A stretch of 64,000 nt of DNA from JAWLGZ01 sp041690635. Lineage in GTDB: Bacteria; Pseudomonadota; Gammaproteobacteria; Thiohalomonadales; Thiohalomonadaceae. A program made the position numbers and the translations under genes. The notes below the pieces were generated by a model that saw only the letters and a program-made list of their open reading frames with translations, was not told where the DNA came from and made no database searches. Within the stretch, counting starts at the first letter, position 1, and each line of letters starts with the position of its first letter. The stretch spans positions 1 through 64,000 of the forward strand of contig JAWLGZ010000002.1 in NCBI GenBank assembly GCA_041690635.1, in the 5' to 3' direction. Positions 1-8,179 of the stretch are shown here, one piece after another.

Positions 1-128
1 TGTCACTTGTCACTTGTCACTTGTCACTTGTCACTTGTCACTTGTCACTTGTCACTTGTCACTTGTCACTTGTCACTTGTCACTTGTCACTTGTCACTTT
101 GTCACTTGTCACTTGTCACTTTGTCACC
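1..128. repeat. heptanucleotide tandem repeat (tgtcact)n
   Basis: Fourteen perfect head-to-tail copies of tgtcact fill positions 1-98. One extra t follows at 99, then three more perfect copies (100-120), another extra t, and a degenerate last unit ending near 128. The array is cut by the left edge, so its full length is unknown. The right part encodes the C-terminal residues of the neighbouring minus-strand methyltransferase. The single-base insertions shift the repeat register, as expected from slippage. Confidence 0.95.
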
Positions 129-830
129 ACGAACCAGACAGACACCCACCGAGGTGTAGGGGTAGCCATGAAATCGCCGCATTACCGGCTTCACCCGCGT
201 CCACTCCACCGTGAGATCGACCTCCCCCTCCGGGCGCAGACCCGGAGCATTGAGGACGGTCGTCCGCAGCAGTGGCTCATCGAAAATGCCCCACTCCACC
301 GGAAACGGCCCGCCGGGACCGGTATAGGTGAGCTTGGCCGCGGCGTCCTCGTAGTAGTCGGTGGTGACGAGCACCCTACCGCCGGGCCGTGTCACCCGCC
401 GCAGTTCCTGAAGTGCGTCGGCTGCCCCCGCATGGCCCAGGTGCTCGATCACCGAGATGCAGAACACCGCATCGAAACTGCCGTCGGCGAACGGCAGTCG
501 CGCCAGGTTACCGTGCACATAGTCCACGTGCAGCCCATGGAGTCGGTCGAGCCCGGCGGGCACCGAGAGATCCAGTGCGGTGACCCGGTGTCCCGCCTCC
601 GCCAGGTAGATGGGAAAGATGGAGGCACCGCACCCGGCGTCGAGCACCCGGGCGACCCGTGGCAGAGCGGCACGTTCCAGGGCCCACGGGTACTCCCAGC
701 GTTTGCCCGGATGCAGGTAGGAGACACTCTCGCGTTGCAGCAGTTCGTCCATACGCTGCAACACGCGGCGAAACGGCGGCGATTCGATCTCATCGAGGTC
801 GAGCACACGATTGGGCGCCCGCTCATGCAC
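102..830 (-). CDS. SAM-dependent class I methyltransferase
   Basis: This 242-residue protein has a Rossmann-type methyltransferase fold. Motif I is VLDAGCGASIFPIYLAE (about residues 61-77), an acidic end of strand 2 follows (TALDLS), and the post-motif region is DAVFCISVIEHLGH. The substrate is not evident; hits in this family include many sugar and lipid methyltransferases. The GTG start at 830 lies inside the end of the upstream GT9 gene (8-nt overlap), so it is probably translationally coupled. It is the last gene of the minus-strand inositol operon. Its final residues (about KVTSDK) and stop codon are encoded by the heptamer repeat, so the C-terminus could vary between strains. Confidence 0.85.
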   Translation of the reverse strand: MHERAPNRVLDLDEIESPPFRRVLQRMDELLQRESVSYLHPGKRWEYPWALERAALPRVARVLDAGCGASIFPIYLAEAGHRVTALDLSVPAGLDRLHGLHVDYVHGNLARLPFADGSFDAVFCISVIEHLGHAGAADALQELRRVTRPGGRVLVTTDYYEDAAAKLTYTGPGGPFPVEWGIFDEPLLRTTVLNAPGLRPEGEVDLTVEWTRVKPVMRRFHGYPYTSVGVCLVRGDKVTSDK

Positions 831-1890
831 TGTCTGCGTTCGCTCCCGGATGGAATCGTTGCGTCACCAGCGCGATCACCCGTTGCGGATCGGGCTGTTC
901 GATGCAGGGCGCCTCGGTCAGGCACCGCCCCTCCATCACACAGGCCGGCGGTCCGAACTCCATGAGAAGCCGGTGGGAACAGGCCGACGCGGCACCGGCG
1001 GCGGTGCCGCCTGGCGGCAGATAGATGGACGGACTGGTCGGACCGAAGATCCCTACCACCGGTGTGTCGAGGGCGGCGGCCATGTGCATCAGGCCGGTGT
1101 CGTTGCCGACGAAGGCGCGGCAGGCAGCGAGCAGCGAAGCCACCCGTCGCAGGTGTAGTTCACCGACCGCGATGACCCGGTCCGGATTGGCGGAGGCATC
1201 GAGGTAGCGATCGCGCGCGGCCCTGTCCGGTCCGCAGAAGAGGAGCAGTGCGTTGCCCCGCTCGGCCAGGTGGTCCCCGACCGCCGCCAGGCGCTCGATG
1301 GGCCAGCGCTTGAGGGGCGAGGAGGCGACCGGGGAGAGGCCGATCACCGGCTTGGAACGGACGCCGCGCCTCCGGAGAAAATCTGCCGCCCAGGCGGTCT
1401 CCTCTTCGCTCAACTCGAGACGTGGCTCTACCCTCTCCTCCACGTCGATGCCCCAGCCCTCACGCACCGCACTGGCAACGGCCGCGACACCTCGCCGCCC
1501 CCCGCGCAGCGCCTCGTTGGTGAGTTCACGACCGGCGTCGAGGATCGAGGTGCAGTTTTCCCAAACCACCTCGGCGAATCCATGGACCGCGTGGGACGGA
1601 TCGATAACCAGATCGAAGCGGCCGTTCGCCAACCAACGGCGAATCCGCGCCCGCATCTTCGGAGAACCGGGGTCACCCCAGTGGCTCAGGCCGAAGCGCT
1701 GGAACTGGACCAGCCGATCGATACGTTCATCCCCTTCGAGCAGCTCAAGTGCGGGACTCGCACCGACCGCAGTGATATGCGCGCGTGGCGCCGAACGCCG
1801 CAGCGCATCGAGCACCGGCAGCTCCATCACCAGATCACCAATGCCGTATCGCAGGCAGAGGAGAATGCGGCGGGCCTCGGCGATCGCCAT
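823..1890 (-). CDS. glycosyltransferase family 9 (heptosyltransferase-like)
   Basis: The 355-residue protein resembles ADP-heptose:LPS heptosyltransferases (GT9, GT-B fold). The N-terminal half begins ILLCLRYGIGDLVMELPVLDALRR, with the family's G-(I/L)-GD motif. The C-terminal half has a nucleotide-sugar site with FVGNDTGLMHMAAALDTPVVGIFGPTSP, the typical GNDTG-H-AAA-GxP-FGPT pattern. It probably transfers a sugar from a nucleotide donor at the cytoplasmic face of the membrane. Its position between two methyltransferases, downstream of an inositol-phosphate synthase, suggests a special glycoconjugate rather than the LPS inner core; the acceptor is unknown. Four bases separate it from the gene before it. 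Confidence 0.85.
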   Translation of the reverse strand: MAIAEARRILLCLRYGIGDLVMELPVLDALRRSAPRAHITAVGASPALELLEGDERIDRLVQFQRFGLSHWGDPGSPKMRARIRRWLANGRFDLVIDPSHAVHGFAEVVWENCTSILDAGRELTNEALRGGRRGVAAVASAVREGWGIDVEERVEPRLELSEEETAWAADFLRRRGVRSKPVIGLSPVASSPLKRWPIERLAAVGDHLAERGNALLLFCGPDRAARDRYLDASANPDRVIAVGELHLRRVASLLAACRAFVGNDTGLMHMAAALDTPVVGIFGPTSPSIYLPPGGTAAGAASACSHRLLMEFGPPACVMEGRCLTEAPCIEQPDPQRVIALVTQRFHPGANADSA

Positions 1891-1893
1891 GAG

Positions 1894-2700
1894 TCAGAGC
1901 GGGGCTTGACCGCGATCGGGCGAGCGGCCGGTGGCCGCCAGCAGTTCGGCGGCGTCCCACAACCGCGGTGCGTCCGGATCGATCCGACACAAGTAGAGTT
2001 CGGTCCCCGGCCGCTCGATCACCCGCAGGCCGGTGGAGCGCAGCATCGCCTCGACCGCCGCCGGGTCGGCGGCCCACCAGTTGGTGGGATCGTTGGCGAG
2101 GCGGTGCTCGATGAAGGCCATCCGCGGCCAACCGGGTGCAGTGAGCGCCGCCCGCTCGTCGATAGGGAGATCCTCCTGCACCTGGTCCGTGGGCTCCCCC
2201 GGCATGGTGAGCGTCTGAAACGCCAGCAGGTCGCGGCTCTTGCGCGCGACGATATCGAGCCCCAGCAACGGGTAGCGCAGGTGGTAGAAGACACCGAGAA
2301 AGAGCACCAGGTCGAATTGGCGTTCATCGTGCGCCAGGTCGTACACCTGTCCGCGAACGAACTGAATGCGGTCGCCAAGTCCGAACAGCTCCGCCGCCCA
2401 GTTCGCCTGCGCCAGGTAGTGCCGGTTCATGTCCAGCGCGGTCACCCGCGCACCGCGCCTGGCCAGCTCAAGGCTGTAGTAACCGGCATTGCAGCCGACG
2501 TCGAGCACCTCGGCATCGCTCAGGTCCGTCGGCAGCACCGTCGCCAGCTCCTCCCACTTGTAGGCGGGGAAATCACCGAGAAAGTGATCCGGCGCGGTCT
2601 GGCTGCCGTCCGGCAGATGCAGGTTGTGAAACCACGGGCACAGCGCCTCGACGCGGCGCCGGATTGCTGCTGAGTCGGATGGGGTGAACTCGGTGGCCAT
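1894..2700 (-). CDS. CmoB-like SAM methyltransferase (DUF1698 type)
   Basis: This protein of 268 residues (from ATG 2700; a GTG at 2733 is an alternative) resembles the methyltransferase domain of tRNA carboxymethyluridine synthase CmoB. Features are WEELATVLPTDLSDAEVLDVGCNAGYYSLELARRGA (motif I), ALDMN, and FDLVLFLGVFYHLRYPL, a CmoB hallmark. It is shorter than CmoB (about 320 residues), so it is a relative in a different role. From memory, similar proteins (the family named after Ramlibacter Rta_06860) travel with glycosidase and inositol-phosphate synthase genes as here. The ATG lies just after the phosphatase stop, in keeping with one operon. Confidence 0.8.
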   Translation of the reverse strand: MATEFTPSDSAAIRRRVEALCPWFHNLHLPDGSQTAPDHFLGDFPAYKWEELATVLPTDLSDAEVLDVGCNAGYYSLELARRGARVTALDMNRHYLAQANWAAELFGLGDRIQFVRGQVYDLAHDERQFDLVLFLGVFYHLRYPLLGLDIVARKSRDLLAFQTLTMPGEPTDQVQEDLPIDERAALTAPGWPRMAFIEHRLANDPTNWWAADPAAVEAMLRSTGLRVIERPGTELYLCRIDPDAPRLWDAAELLAATGRSPDRGQAPL

Positions 2701-2705
2701 GGCGC

Positions 2706-3314
2706 TCAACCGACCGGCGGCATTCCGTCGCACTGGTTGACGGCGAGCAGCCGCGCGCCTTCCCCTTCGAGCGCGAGGGTGCTGATGGACCCGAGGGAGA
2801 TCTCGAGACGCAACATGAGGTCGATCGGCATCCCGAGGAAATGGAGGATGGCGCTCCGGATGGGATCGCCGTGGCTCACGATCACCATTCGTTCATCCGG
2901 CGCCGCCTCGTACCAGTGCAACAGTGCGGCGACGAATCGCGCCTGCACCTCCAGCACCAGCTCCCCTCCCGGCGGGCGCGTTCCGCCGCGGAAAGTATGA
3001 AACCGACGCCACGTCCGGTCTTCACGCAGTTCATCGAACGGCATCCCCTCCCAGGCGCCGAAGGCGATCTCGTGAAATCCGTCGTCAATCTCCACCTCCA
3101 GACCCATCCATTTGGCGAGCGGCTCGGCAGTCTCAAGCGCCCGCTCCAGGGGGCTGGAAAGAATGCGCTGGGGGAGTACCTGCTGGAGCCGGTCGGCAAT
3201 GCGCTCTGCCTGCTCGCGCCCGGCTTCGTTGAGGTGCACCCCCTTCGAACGTCCGGCGATTCGCCGGCCGACCGTATCGTTGTCACCGTGGCGGACGAGA
3301 TAGAAAAGGGTCAT
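2706..3314 (-). CDS. histidine phosphatase family protein
   Basis: The 202-residue protein belongs to the phosphoglycerate-mutase-like histidine phosphatases. The N-terminal LVRHGDND holds the phosphorylated His (RHG). RILSSPLERALETAEP supplies the second Arg, the FGAWEGMPFDE region the Glu, and IVSHGDPIRSAI the second His. Its length fits CobC/GpmB-type phosphatases. It overlaps the upstream gene by ATGA. In this operon it could remove phosphate from inositol phosphate made by the first enzyme, or from a sugar phosphate; this is inference. Confidence 0.88.
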   Translation of the reverse strand: MTLFYLVRHGDNDTVGRRIAGRSKGVHLNEAGREQAERIADRLQQVLPQRILSSPLERALETAEPLAKWMGLEVEIDDGFHEIAFGAWEGMPFDELREDRTWRRFHTFRGGTRPPGGELVLEVQARFVAALLHWYEAAPDERMVIVSHGDPIRSAILHFLGMPIDLMLRLEISLGSISTLALEGEGARLLAVNQCDGMPPVG

Positions 3315-4234
3315 GTCCGAGCGCCGCGCCCCGTGCCGATCGCCGTACGACGTTCCGGCAGCACATAGCGGTCGATCACCTCCAGTGCGAACTGGCCGAA
3401 CTCCTCCAGTTCAAGCGGCGGACTGGTGTGGTGCGGCTGCCGTCCGCGCGAGGGCGGCGTGAAGCAGAGCGTCAGCGTAAGATCGAACTCCCGCAGCGCC
3501 TCCATCTGCCGGTCGAACCAGCGCCACGAATCGGGCCGGTGCCAGTCCGCCCAACTGATACCGGTACGCAGCCTGGTGACACCGAGCTGGCGCAACCAGA
3601 CAATCGCCTCCTCCAGCCGGTGATCGTCGAAGTGGAACCACTGACAGATCCCCATGGCCGGATCGAACTGCTCCATGGCCGGTTTCGGGGTGCCGTCGGC
3701 ACGTACCAGGCCCATGTAGAAGTGGCGGTAATAGGCGCTGCCTTCACTCTCCCGATGGCGGGTGGTCGCCTCCCAGGTGGGGGGCAAATCGAGCAGGCTA
3801 TACCAGAACACCCGCTCCACCCGGTCGAGCAGCAGCTCCGCCGTCCGTCGCAGGCCGAAGCTCTGCACCTCGTCCGCCCCGAAAGAGGAGACACCCACTT
3901 CCGTCACCCACACCGGCAGATGGGTCACCGCCTCGATCTCGGCAATCTTCATCGGCCACTCGTCGAGACGCCAGTGATTCCAGTCGAGGGGGAATCCGTG
4001 CACCGCCACCGCATCGAGGTGCTCCAGCGCACCGTGGCCATGCAAGAGTCGAATGAAGTCGGGGTCGATGGGCGAGATGCCGCCCAGCACCAGGGTCAGG
4101 TCCGGGCAGATGCCACGCACCGCCTGCGCCGCCGTGGCGGTCATGCGGCCGAACTCCCGCCACTCCGGGTCCTGGTGGAAGTCCCAGTGCGACAGATTGT
4201 TGGGCTCGTTCCAGAACTTGATCGCCTCAATCAT
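3311..4234 (-). CDS. clan GH-A glycosidase-like protein, apparently circularly permuted
   Basis: The 307-residue protein starts at ATG 4234, which overlaps the upstream stop as ATGA. Residues 1-12 already contain the strand-4 acid/base motif FWNEPN (Glu10); VTEVG (Glu112) fits the strand-7 nucleophile and RVFWYSLLD strand 8, as in GH39/GH5-type beta-xylosidases. Residues about 195-290 (WLRQLGVTRLRTGISWADW, then LTLTLCFTPPSRG, then a helix ending FALEVIDRY) look like strands 1-3, which normally precede the NEP motif. The barrel thus seems permuted, with new ends just before strand 4. No signal peptide is seen, so it is probably cytoplasmic. The substrate is unknown; it could be a hydrolase or a transglycosylase for the operon's glycoconjugate. 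Confidence 0.75.
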   Translation of the reverse strand: MIEAIKFWNEPNNLSHWDFHQDPEWREFGRMTATAAQAVRGICPDLTLVLGGISPIDPDFIRLLHGHGALEHLDAVAVHGFPLDWNHWRLDEWPMKIAEIEAVTHLPVWVTEVGVSSFGADEVQSFGLRRTAELLLDRVERVFWYSLLDLPPTWEATTRHRESEGSAYYRHFYMGLVRADGTPKPAMEQFDPAMGICQWFHFDDHRLEEAIVWLRQLGVTRLRTGISWADWHRPDSWRWFDRQMEALREFDLTLTLCFTPPSRGRQPHHTSPPLELEEFGQFALEVIDRYVLPERRTAIGTGRGART

Positions 4235-5421
4235 TGCGGTTCCCCGGCGCGGTGCGACCCGACGGGATCGGCTTTGCCGCCTCCTGCCGGGTGGCGGTTT
4301 CGACTGCCTCCGGGAAACGCACGGCCCCAGTCGTCGCTGACGAACGCCTCGGTGATCCGGTAGGCCTCGTCGTCCCCCAACTGGCGCGGGGGGTGCTTGC
4401 AGAAGAAGGCGGAGGGTCCGTACAGCACGCCCCCCTCCCCCCGATCCAGGGCCAGCTTGCAACAGCGGATCGCATCAATGGCCACGCCGGCAGAGTTGGG
4501 CGAATCCTCCACCGAAAGCCGAAGCTCCAGGTTCATCGCCACATCCCCGAACAGCCGCCCCTCCATGCGGATGAAGCAGACCTTGTTGTCCTTCTGCCAG
4601 GGGACGTAGTCGCTCGGTCCCACGTGGATATCCGCGTCCGCCAGCCGCTCGCCCGCCACCGACTGCACCGCCTCGGTCTTCGAGCGCTTTTTCGAACTGA
4701 GTCGCTTGCGATCGAGCATGTTGAGGAAATCGGTGTTGCCGCCGGTGTTGAGCTGATAGGTCCGTTCGAGCCGCACGCCCCGTTTGCGGAACAGATCGGT
4801 CAGGGCACGGTGGACGATGGTCGCGCCGAGCTGCGACTTGATGTCGTCGCCGATGATCGGCAGGCCGCGTGCGGCGAAACGGCGGGCCCAGACCGGGTCG
4901 CTGGCGATGAAGACGGGGATGTTGTTGATGAAGGCGCAGCCCGCCTCCAGCGCACACTCGGCGTAGAAACGCGCCGCCTGTTCGGAACCGACCGGCAGAT
5001 AGTTGAGCACCACCTCCGCGCCGGCTTCGCGCAGTACGGTGACCACCTCATCCCTGGCGGGCTGGCGGGCATCCGCCGGCAGGCAGGTCTGCGATTCGGT
5101 GTAGTCGCTCATGTGCTGCGCGAAACCATCCATCACAGGGCCCATCCGCACCTCGATGCCGCTCGCCGGGAGATCGCCGCAAAAGCACGCGGTACAGTTG
5201 GGTGGCGCAAAGATCGCCTCATGCACATCACGCCCCACCTTGCGGCGGTCAATGTCGAAGGCGGCCACCACCTCGATATCGCCTGCACCGAATCCCCCGA
5301 TCTCGGGATGCATCAGCCCAACCGCCGAATCACCGGGCCGGGCGCGGTAGTAGTGGATGCCTTGCAGGAGGGAGCTGGCGCAGTTGCCGATGCCGACAAT
5401 GGCGATGCGGATTCTCTGCAT
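4231..5421 (-). CDS. myo-inositol-1(3)-phosphate synthase
   Basis: This 396-residue enzyme should convert glucose 6-phosphate to inositol 3-phosphate with NAD. The N-terminus IRIAIVGIGNCASSLLQGIHYY is the NAD-binding loop typical of the short archaeal/actinobacterial-type synthases. DIKSQLGATIVHRAL, LNTGGNTDFLNMLDRKRLSSKK and RMEGRLFGDVAMNLELRLSVEDSPNSAGV are conserved active-site stretches, including the Lys-rich KRLSSKK segment. ATG 5421 is preceded by an AGGAG ribosome site and the NAD loop follows directly, so the longer frame to 5478 is unlikely. It is the first gene of the six-gene operon. De novo inositol synthesis is uncommon in gammaproteobacteria, which makes the operon notable. Confidence 0.92.
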   Translation of the reverse strand: MQRIRIAIVGIGNCASSLLQGIHYYRARPGDSAVGLMHPEIGGFGAGDIEVVAAFDIDRRKVGRDVHEAIFAPPNCTACFCGDLPASGIEVRMGPVMDGFAQHMSDYTESQTCLPADARQPARDEVVTVLREAGAEVVLNYLPVGSEQAARFYAECALEAGCAFINNIPVFIASDPVWARRFAARGLPIIGDDIKSQLGATIVHRALTDLFRKRGVRLERTYQLNTGGNTDFLNMLDRKRLSSKKRSKTEAVQSVAGERLADADIHVGPSDYVPWQKDNKVCFIRMEGRLFGDVAMNLELRLSVEDSPNSAGVAIDAIRCCKLALDRGEGGVLYGPSAFFCKHPPRQLGDDEAYRITEAFVSDDWGRAFPGGSRNRHPAGGGKADPVGSHRAGEPQ

Positions 5422-5563
5422 GCGCAGCCACTCCTGCGGGTGGATGGTCAGGGCCAAATGTATACGAAGGATAGCCAACGCCTGCGCCGGCAGCCCGGAA
5501 GGGAGACGCTCCCGTTGCGCCAGGGAGCGTCGCCTGGGGAGTCGGGCTCCCGTACCGGTGCAG

Positions 5564-5677
5564 CTACAACGCGGTCATGGGTGGCGGAGGCGGCGGCCGG
5601 GGACGCTCGTAGGCGGACATGTCACAGGCAAGCACCGGCTGAATCACCGCCAACAGGAAGATGACTGTCCAACGCAT
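5564..5677 (-). CDS. small exported proline-rich peptide
   Basis: A 37-residue reading frame begins with MRWTVIFLLAVIQPVLAC, a short signal or lipoprotein-like segment, followed by DMSAYERPRP and a run of six prolines. A GGGAG ribosome site lies upstream of ATG 5677. The segment LAC might be a lipobox. No family is recognised. It sits alone between the inositol operon and the GH15 gene. It could be a small lipoprotein or a chance frame. Confidence 0.45.
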   Translation of the reverse strand: MRWTVIFLLAVIQPVLACDMSAYERPRPPPPPPMTAL

Positions 5678-5833
5678 GACAACTCCCTCTGCCTTTATGC
5701 ATCCATGCCACTTCATAAGCGGGCGATCGGAAGCGTAGTCCACGCCCCGCCCCGCCGCCATCCGGGGAAGCGCCAGAGGCGTCGGCTCCTACACTTGGCG
5801 GGAGTCCCTGAAAGGAGGCACATCGGGTCGAAC

Positions 5834-7657
5834 ATGGCCGAGTGGTCACCATCTACCGACGATGCTTATCCGCCCATCGGCGACTATGCCCTGATCGGCG
5901 ACTGCCGGACGGCGGCACTCGTCTCACTCACCGGCTCGGTCGAGTGGTTCTGCCTGCCGCACTTCTCCGGACCGGCCGTGTTCTCCGCGATACTGGATCG
6001 GCAACGCGGCGGCCGGTGGCTGGTGGGTGCGCCGGACCCGCTTTCCATCCACCGTCGCTACCTGCCGTCGACCAATATCCTCGAAACAGAATTCGTCACC
6101 CCCAGCGGGCGGCTCCGGGTGACCGACCTGATCCCCATCGGTAGCGACGGAGAGGACAATCTGCTCCCCGAGCGCGAACTTCTCCGCGTGATCGATGCGG
6201 TCGAGGGGGAACCCGAGGTGGCGATCCACTACCGACCGCGCCCGGGCTACGGCACCTACACCCCGCGCCTGCGCCAGCGCGGCGCCCTGGGTTGGGAGTG
6301 CGGCAGCCCCAAGGTCCTGCTGCTCCTGCACGCGGACATACCGCTTTCGCCGGTGGAGGACGGCACCGCCCTACGCGGGCGCCTTCGGTTACGCGTCGGC
6401 GAACGGCGTCACCTCTCCCTCACCTTCGCGGGGACGGAGATCGGGGTCGTAGCTCCCCTCGGGCAGGAGGCGGACCGACGTCTGGCGACCACCGCCGACT
6501 GGTGGCACGACTGGGTCGCCCTCTGCCCTTACCACGGTCCGTTCCGTGAGGCGGTGGTCCGCAGCGCACTGACGCTGAAGCTACTCACCTATGCCCCGTC
6601 CGGCGCGCTCATCGCCGCCCCCACCGCCTCCCTGCCGGAGGTGATCGGCGGCGTGCGCAACTGGGACTACCGCTTCTGCTGGATCCGCGATACCGCGCTC
6701 ATCCTCGGTGCCTTCATCAACCTCGGCTACTCCGCCGAGGAGGAGTCCTTCTTCGGCTGGCTGCTGCACGCCACCCGGTTGACCCGGCCGCAACTGCAGG
6801 TGCTCTACGACATCTACGGTGAGGCGCGGGTTGAAGAGTATGAACTGGACCTGGAGGGGTATCGGGGTTCGCGTCCTGTGCGTATCGGCAATGCCGCCTG
6901 GGATCAGCTTCAGCTGGATGTCTACGGTGAACTGCTGGAGGCGGCCTACGAGCACGTGCGGCGCGGGCGGCAACTGGACTGGGAGGAGAAACGGACCCTG
7001 GCCGGCTTCGGTCCGGTGGTCTGCCGCCGCTGGCGTGAACCGGACCATGGCATCTGGGAGTTCCGTACCCCCGGGCTCCAGATCACCCACTCCAAACTGA
7101 TGTGCTGGGTGGCACTGGACGCGCTCATTCGTCTGCACGAGGAGGGACATCTACGGGCGGAGGTGGATCGGCTGCGCGTGGAACGCGATGCCATCCACAA
7201 GGTGATCGACACCCAGGGCTACAACAGCGAGCTGGGCTGCTATGTGAGTGAACTGGATGGTCGCGAGGCGGACGCCAGCCTGTTGCAGATGCCGCGTTAC
7301 GGCTTCATCGCCGCCGATGACCCGCGCATGGTGCGCACCCACGCCTTCATTCGCGACCAACTTGGGGCGGGGGTTCTGCTGCGACGCTATCGCAGCGGGA
7401 TCGACACACTCCCCGGTGAGGAGGGGGCGTTTGGCGTCTGCGCATTCTGGGAGGTGGATTACCTCGCCCGCGCCGGCCGGCTCCGGGAGGCCCGCGACCA
7501 GTTTGCCGCCCTGTTGGAACACGGCAACGATCTCGGCCTGTTTGCGGAGGAGTACGACCCGCAGAACGGGGAGGCCCTCGGCAACTTTCCCCAGGCCTTC
7601 ACCCATGTCGGCCTGATCACCGCCGCGTTGACGCTCGAAAAGCTCGGAGTCCAGTGA
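5834..7657 (+). CDS. glycoside hydrolase family 15 protein (glucoamylase/trehalase-like)
   Basis: The 607-residue protein has the typical bacterial/archaeal GH15 layout: an N-terminal beta-sandwich domain (about 1-260, starting YPPIGDYALIGDCRTAALVSL) and an (alpha/alpha)6 barrel. Key stretches are NWDYRFCWIRDTALILGAF, HGIWEFR, and the C-terminal FAEEYDPQNGEALGNFPQAFTHVGLI with the catalytic-base region. It hydrolyses terminal alpha-glucosyl bonds in dextrin- or trehalose-type substrates. No signal peptide is seen, so it is cytoplasmic. AGGAGG lies upstream of ATG 5834 with a longer than usual gap. It is followed without a gap by a membrane protein and an SDR. Confidence 0.92.
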   Translation: MAEWSPSTDDAYPPIGDYALIGDCRTAALVSLTGSVEWFCLPHFSGPAVFSAILDRQRGGRWLVGAPDPLSIHRRYLPSTNILETEFVTPSGRLRVTDLIPIGSDGEDNLLPERELLRVIDAVEGEPEVAIHYRPRPGYGTYTPRLRQRGALGWECGSPKVLLLLHADIPLSPVEDGTALRGRLRLRVGERRHLSLTFAGTEIGVVAPLGQEADRRLATTADWWHDWVALCPYHGPFREAVVRSALTLKLLTYAPSGALIAAPTASLPEVIGGVRNWDYRFCWIRDTALILGAFINLGYSAEEESFFGWLLHATRLTRPQLQVLYDIYGEARVEEYELDLEGYRGSRPVRIGNAAWDQLQLDVYGELLEAAYEHVRRGRQLDWEEKRTLAGFGPVVCRRWREPDHGIWEFRTPGLQITHSKLMCWVALDALIRLHEEGHLRAEVDRLRVERDAIHKVIDTQGYNSELGCYVSELDGREADASLLQMPRYGFIAADDPRMVRTHAFIRDQLGAGVLLRRYRSGIDTLPGEEGAFGVCAFWEVDYLARAGRLREARDQFAALLEHGNDLGLFAEEYDPQNGEALGNFPQAFTHVGLITAALTLEKLGVQ

Positions 7658-8172
7658 TGAACACCCTGGTGGCAACCCTTGAAGTCGCAGCGCGCATCGA
7701 GTCGGTGCTGCTGTGGGGGCTCGTCGCCACCGCTGCCATGACCACCATCCTCTACGGCAGCCAGGGCGTCGGCCTGTCGCGGCTGAGTCTGCCCTTTCTG
7801 TTCGGTACCTTTGTCACTGCCGACCGTTCACGAGCCACCATTTTCGGCTTTGCGTTGTATCTGATCGGCGGCTGGCTTTTCGCCTTCCTCTATTTTCTTG
7901 TTTTCGCATGGTTCGGCGTCGGAACCTGGTGGCTCGGCCTCGCCTTCGGCGTGGCGCACGGGCTCTTCCTGCTGGTGGTCTTCCTCACGCTGCTGCCCTA
8001 CATCCATCCCCGCATGGCAACCGAATACGACGGACCCAGCGGCAAGCGGCGGCTTGAGCCGCCCGGTTTCATGGGGCTGAACTACGGGCGGCGCACACCG
8101 TTGACCACGCTGTTGGGCCAGGCGGTCTACGGCACGATTCTTGGTGCCGCCTTTCAGTGGGGCGCCTGGTAG
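7657..8172 (+). CDS. conserved integral membrane protein of unknown function
   Basis: The 171-residue protein overlaps the GH15 stop by one base (TGATG), implying coupling. It has about four membrane segments: residues 17-33, 62-85 (ALYLIGGWLFAFLYFLVFAWF), 90-110 (a Gly/Leu-rich stretch with VAHGLFLLVVFLTLLPY) and a C-terminal segment around 155-170. A histidine-containing motif (GVAHG, YIHPRMA) lies near the third helix. I do not recognise a family with a known function. The operon suggests a role linked to the neighbouring sugar hydrolase and reductase, perhaps in osmotic or envelope stress. Confidence 0.75.
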   Translation: MNTLVATLEVAARIESVLLWGLVATAAMTTILYGSQGVGLSRLSLPFLFGTFVTADRSRATIFGFALYLIGGWLFAFLYFLVFAWFGVGTWWLGLAFGVAHGLFLLVVFLTLLPYIHPRMATEYDGPSGKRRLEPPGFMGLNYGRRTPLTTLLGQAVYGTILGAAFQWGAW

Positions 8173-8179
8173 GAACGTG

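Noticed and set aside
1..128. CRISPR-like or satellite array
   Set aside because: Units of seven bases are contiguous with no spacers; it is a simple tandem repeat.
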